64,000 nucleotides of DNA from Membranipora membranacea (lineage: Eukaryota > Bryozoa > Gymnolaemata > Cheilostomatida > Membraniporidae), in NCBI GenBank assembly GCA_914767715.1, contig OU612065.1:38936001-39000000 (forward strand), written 5' to 3'. The position numbers and the translations under genes were made by a program. Numbering within the stretch: position 1 is the stretch's first letter; each line of letters begins with the position of its first letter. Positions 60,623-64,000 of this stretch are shown one piece after another. The notes under the pieces were generated by a model that saw only the letters and a program-made list of their open reading frames with translations, searched no databases and was not told the DNA's origin.

Positions 60623-63600
60623 ATGCCTACACAGCTGCTTGTGGAGCGTATACCGCTCCCGAGTCTACAGAAATATGTGCTCTTCTCATTTGTTGGTCTT
60701 GCTTCAGCTTTATTCTTTGGCTGGAGTCACTCAGAAGACTACATGATGGAAGTTCTAAACAGCACCAAAAATATCACTGACATTGAGAAAGGATTGCTCT
60801 ATGATACGCTATCATACACAGAATATACACAATGTTTCACTCTCGCACTGATGTCTCACATCTGGACTGTATGGGTACGTTGTAATCTGATGATAGAGTG
60901 CAAGATGTGCAGTGTTGGGCTTATTATAAGTATTGCTGAATCTGTTCATTGATAAAGTGGGGCTTCCTGCACACAAAGCTGTCTTCAATTTCTTCAGAGA
61001 AAACAGAGCAATCTTCAATTTTAAAACCCTCATCTTCAGTATAAATCTCAAAACAACTGGACTGTGGTGTTATCTACTCATTTCTGCTTAGAATGACTCA
61101 TGTCCATGAGTTTTGGTTTCGTTTTGATTGGCTGATGAGTTTAAGTTTGTTATTGTTTGGAGTTGCTTATCCAAAACACCTAACTTGGGTAGGTAACTCC
61201 AAATTGTTGGACTGAATTGCAGTCTAGAATCTTTTATTGATTTTTCATTTAAACTGACCAAATCTTTTCTTCAACTTTAAAACACTCAATCTTCAGTAAA
61301 ATAGGGGGGAGCCCCTAAAGTGATTTAAAACACCATTAAAACCGTTATTGAGTGATTTTCTCTGATAACAGTGAGTTAATTCCTGTCAAATGGTTTAATC
61401 TATCTCTTAGGTTCTGGTGAACATGTGTTACTGCTTGATGGCTCTGCTGGCAAAGGCGATACAGCTGACTGTGTTTGGTTCTCTTAGAGTGAGCGAAGTT
61501 CAGGTTTGTGAAGATATCTTACTGACTCTAAAACTTGATATAGAAAGCTATAGTACCCCTACTTGGTTTGATAGCTTCAGACAGAATTCCACCAAGGCCA
61601 GTTTTAACAACTTCCTCTTCATTGGTTTAAAGATGGTATTGATATTTTGACATCTGCTTACTTGGTTACCTGAGATGATGGATGCCATCATTAATGAAAT
61701 CAAAAACATCTGTCAACAAAATGTGGTTGAGAAAACTCCTGGCATGTTCTGAAAGATATTGTTGATTAAAGTGCTGATGACCCTATAGTTTTCTAGGCTA
61801 TTATGGCTTTATATATTCAAGACTATTTATGGTTTCCAAAGAAAACTAATGGATTGCTTGACCTGTAAACATCCTTTCTCGGTATATCATTGGTTGAGCA
61901 AAACCACAAAATAGGTTGTGGTACTTGTCTTTTAGTATAAATGCATGCCAACCAAGCAAAGGGAATTTGGTGATGGCTTTCCATGTTTTTGTTTGGTAAG
62001 TATCCGACCAACTTATTCTTCTGTAAACATTGACCTTATTACTTTTTGCTGACCAATGTACCTAATGTCTGAGTATTGTTTTTTTTTGCAGCAACTAAAG
62101 GAAGGATTTTGGAACTTTGCCTTCTATAAGTTTATATTCATATTTGGAGTTCTGAATGTTCAGTTTATGAATGATGCCTTCATGTGGACTGCCTGGTTCT
62201 CTGTGATATGCGCTCTACAACTATTTGCTCAGCTCAGTAAACTAAGATTTGAATATGTAAGTTCAAGATTTCAACTGTAAAAATTTTGAAACATGCCAGA
62301 CCCGGTATCTCGATGCTTTGTATATCCCAGCATCAGATTTAGTCAGACACCAGTATGTTTTAAATGTCCATCCAAGATAGTCCTGTTTGACTACTTGATT
62401 TTATCTTTCGATCAACAGCCTATTTTTCACCTTGCCTAAGCTGTCAAAAATGCTGTTGCATATTGATAACCCAAGACACCACTTTAGCTAATAAATTGGA
62501 TTCAATTTTCTGTTATTTTTGTGATTCAAACTTCATTCGAATATTAGTTGAGCCCTCATCAATGTAACTTATCTTACTTATGTGTGATGTTTATTCTGAT
62601 CATACCCACCTGCACATCACTCACTTGGGAGTGGTATATTACTTATTTATATGCCAAAATGCCAATCAGTCAGTTGTCACTGTCACTTCTCTGCCACATA
62701 CTAATGAAATTATTTATATGTGTATTTTCAGAAAAATCAGATCAAACTTATGTACGTTGTTGTCTCTTACATCTGGGATGGCTTATTTATACTGATTGCT
62801 TATAAACTAGAAAAATCAAATTTTCAATTCTGACAGCTGAAACAATAGACAAAAAAATTTGCCTGTCTTTGTGTACGGGCGGGCGCACTCAGTAGTCTGT
62901 ATAGATGTCATGGTAAATAATAACATGACTATAAAGAGAACCTGGATATTCGGCTACTACTATATTAAAATGCTTCTCAATAACATGTATCGACTCTTTA
63001 CTCTATATTACAGCTGTCCTGCTCCCCTGCCACTCCTAAATCACAGCATGTGAAGCTGATATTTCTGCTCATACTGATACTGCTCCTCTCGTTCTGTATG
63101 GTGGCTGTGGCTATAGTTACTGCTCTGTACTCAGACTGGAATATATTCGGATTTATGGTCGCTGAGTGTCTACTGCTCATCATCAGGACTGTCTATGTCA
63201 TTCTAAAGTAAGCCAATCATGATCAATGCACACTCATAGCCTGTGCACCTTAAGGAGTTACGTTCTTGATAGTAGTTTCACCAACTATCAAACCATACTG
63301 GGTCCCATTACCGAGCCTTGATCCAAATGACTTGATCTCTCATGTTCATCCATGAACTGCAGTGGTTATTATGGTTTTTGGTTGTTATTAGGATAGTTTA
63401 AAGAGCTGCTTGCTGAGCTGAGCAGACCACAATCAACAAGATGTAATCCTCCACTTTGGTTGTTGAGTTTTAGACCTTTGATCACTATGTGCTGGGGAAT
63501 TTTACTCCACTGTGAAACTATTTATCTTCTTTAATATGCAACTTTATAAGGCCTAGTGATGAGTGGTAAGCTTGTTCAGACTTTGACTGGCATTGTTTAC

Positions 63601-63921
63601 AAATTGCATAAAATATCTCAGTAAATTGGTTTAACAGAGTTTCTTGAGAGTGCAGTATAGGGTCATAGTTTGATGTCCTTGAAATTCTTGTGGTTTCAAT
63701 TCTCATGACCGAATAAACTTACAACAAGGACAACAAACTTGAAGTTTTTAATCTTGACAAGGTTTGTGACATTATTACTATTATGCAGATATACAATATA
63801 CTTGGTGGATATAAATCATGATGGTTTATGGGAGACTAGAGGTAGTCTATCATACTACACTGACCTTGTGTGTGAACTCTTAGTACTGGTCATCGACCTT
63901 CTACACTACATACACATGGTG
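60623..63921 (+). CDS. AMFR: AMFR/gp78 E3 ubiquitin ligase, 5' part, partial
   Basis: Five coding exons: 60623-60874, 61411-61503, 62092-62256, 63014-63207, 63789-63921; 279 residues in frame, continuing past the right edge. The protein aligns with human AMFR from the start (MPTQLLVERIPLPSLQKY), through VLVNMCYCLMALLAKAIQ, the very conserved FWNFAFYKFIFIFGVLNVQ and RFEYLSCSPATPKSQH, to LVDINHDGLWETRGSLSYYT. At least five membrane segments are visible. The loop after the first carries two Asn-X-Ser/Thr sites (N46, N50). gp78 is an ER-membrane RING ligase that works with UBE2G2 and p97 in ER-associated degradation. The RING, CUE and p97-binding regions lie beyond this window. The ATG has good context (CCACAATGC) and no competing upstream start in the exon. 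Confidence 0.95.
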
Positions 63922-64000
63922 GTAAGCTCATACTATGTGTATATCTGGTGCTCATGCCGCGTGTCCAACATACGCAATGCCTGCATAAGTGAGCTGACAA
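63922..64000. other. AMFR intron, truncated by the window end
   Basis: Begins GTAAGC after exon 5. Other AMFR introns (60875-61410, 61504-62091, 62257-63013, 63208-63788) hold nothing recognisable. Confidence 0.6.

Overview
The window is eukaryotic and almost certainly from an invertebrate animal. It holds five intron-rich protein genes with GT-AG splicing, typical animal domain sets and AT-rich introns. I followed reading phase across every junction (55 exons in the dynein, 22 in liprin, 8 in the F-box gene, 3 in GINS3, 5 in AMFR), and all five models stay in frame. I cannot fix the species. A lophotrochozoan-like bilaterian is plausible, but this is inference.

Layout. (1) 175-30520, minus strand: the 5' part (3188 codons, start codon present, 3' end beyond the left edge) of an axonemal-type dynein heavy chain. 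Its tail resembles the outer-arm DNAH9/11/17 type, but the motor is degenerate. AAA1 has lost the Walker A lysine and threonine and both Walker B acids, whereas AAA2 keeps a textbook P-loop. Three blocks of low-complexity, charged, exon-encoded sequence interrupt the linker and the AAA1-AAA2 junction. The best family guess is DNHD1 or a similar pseudo-dynein. (2) 33089-48749, plus strand: a complete liprin-alpha (PPFIA) gene with coiled coils and three SAM domains. It has a likely 15-nt microexon and an unusual basic C-terminus. (3) 50333-54778, minus strand: a complete FBXO30/FBXO40-type F-box protein with a TRAF-type zinc finger. (4) 56742-59305, minus strand: a complete GINS3 (PSF3) gene with a LINE fossil in intron 1. 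(5) 60623-63921, plus strand: the 5' part of AMFR/gp78, an ER-membrane ubiquitin ligase, running off the right edge.

Orientation. Dynein and liprin diverge from a 2.6-kb spacer. Liprin and FBXO30 converge with nearly touching 3' ends. GINS3 and AMFR diverge from a 1.3-kb spacer. The genes share no evident pathway, and this is ordinary animal gene packing.

Repeats are modest: a tRNA-derived SINE with a second, truncated copy; a long perfect hairpin beside the SINE; a LINE 3' fossil; several minisatellites; a 141-bp tandem duplication; and a set of short palindromes, two of them flanked by perfect 7-bp direct repeats. The most noteworthy biology is the catalytically dead AAA1 dynein with its exon-encoded insertions.
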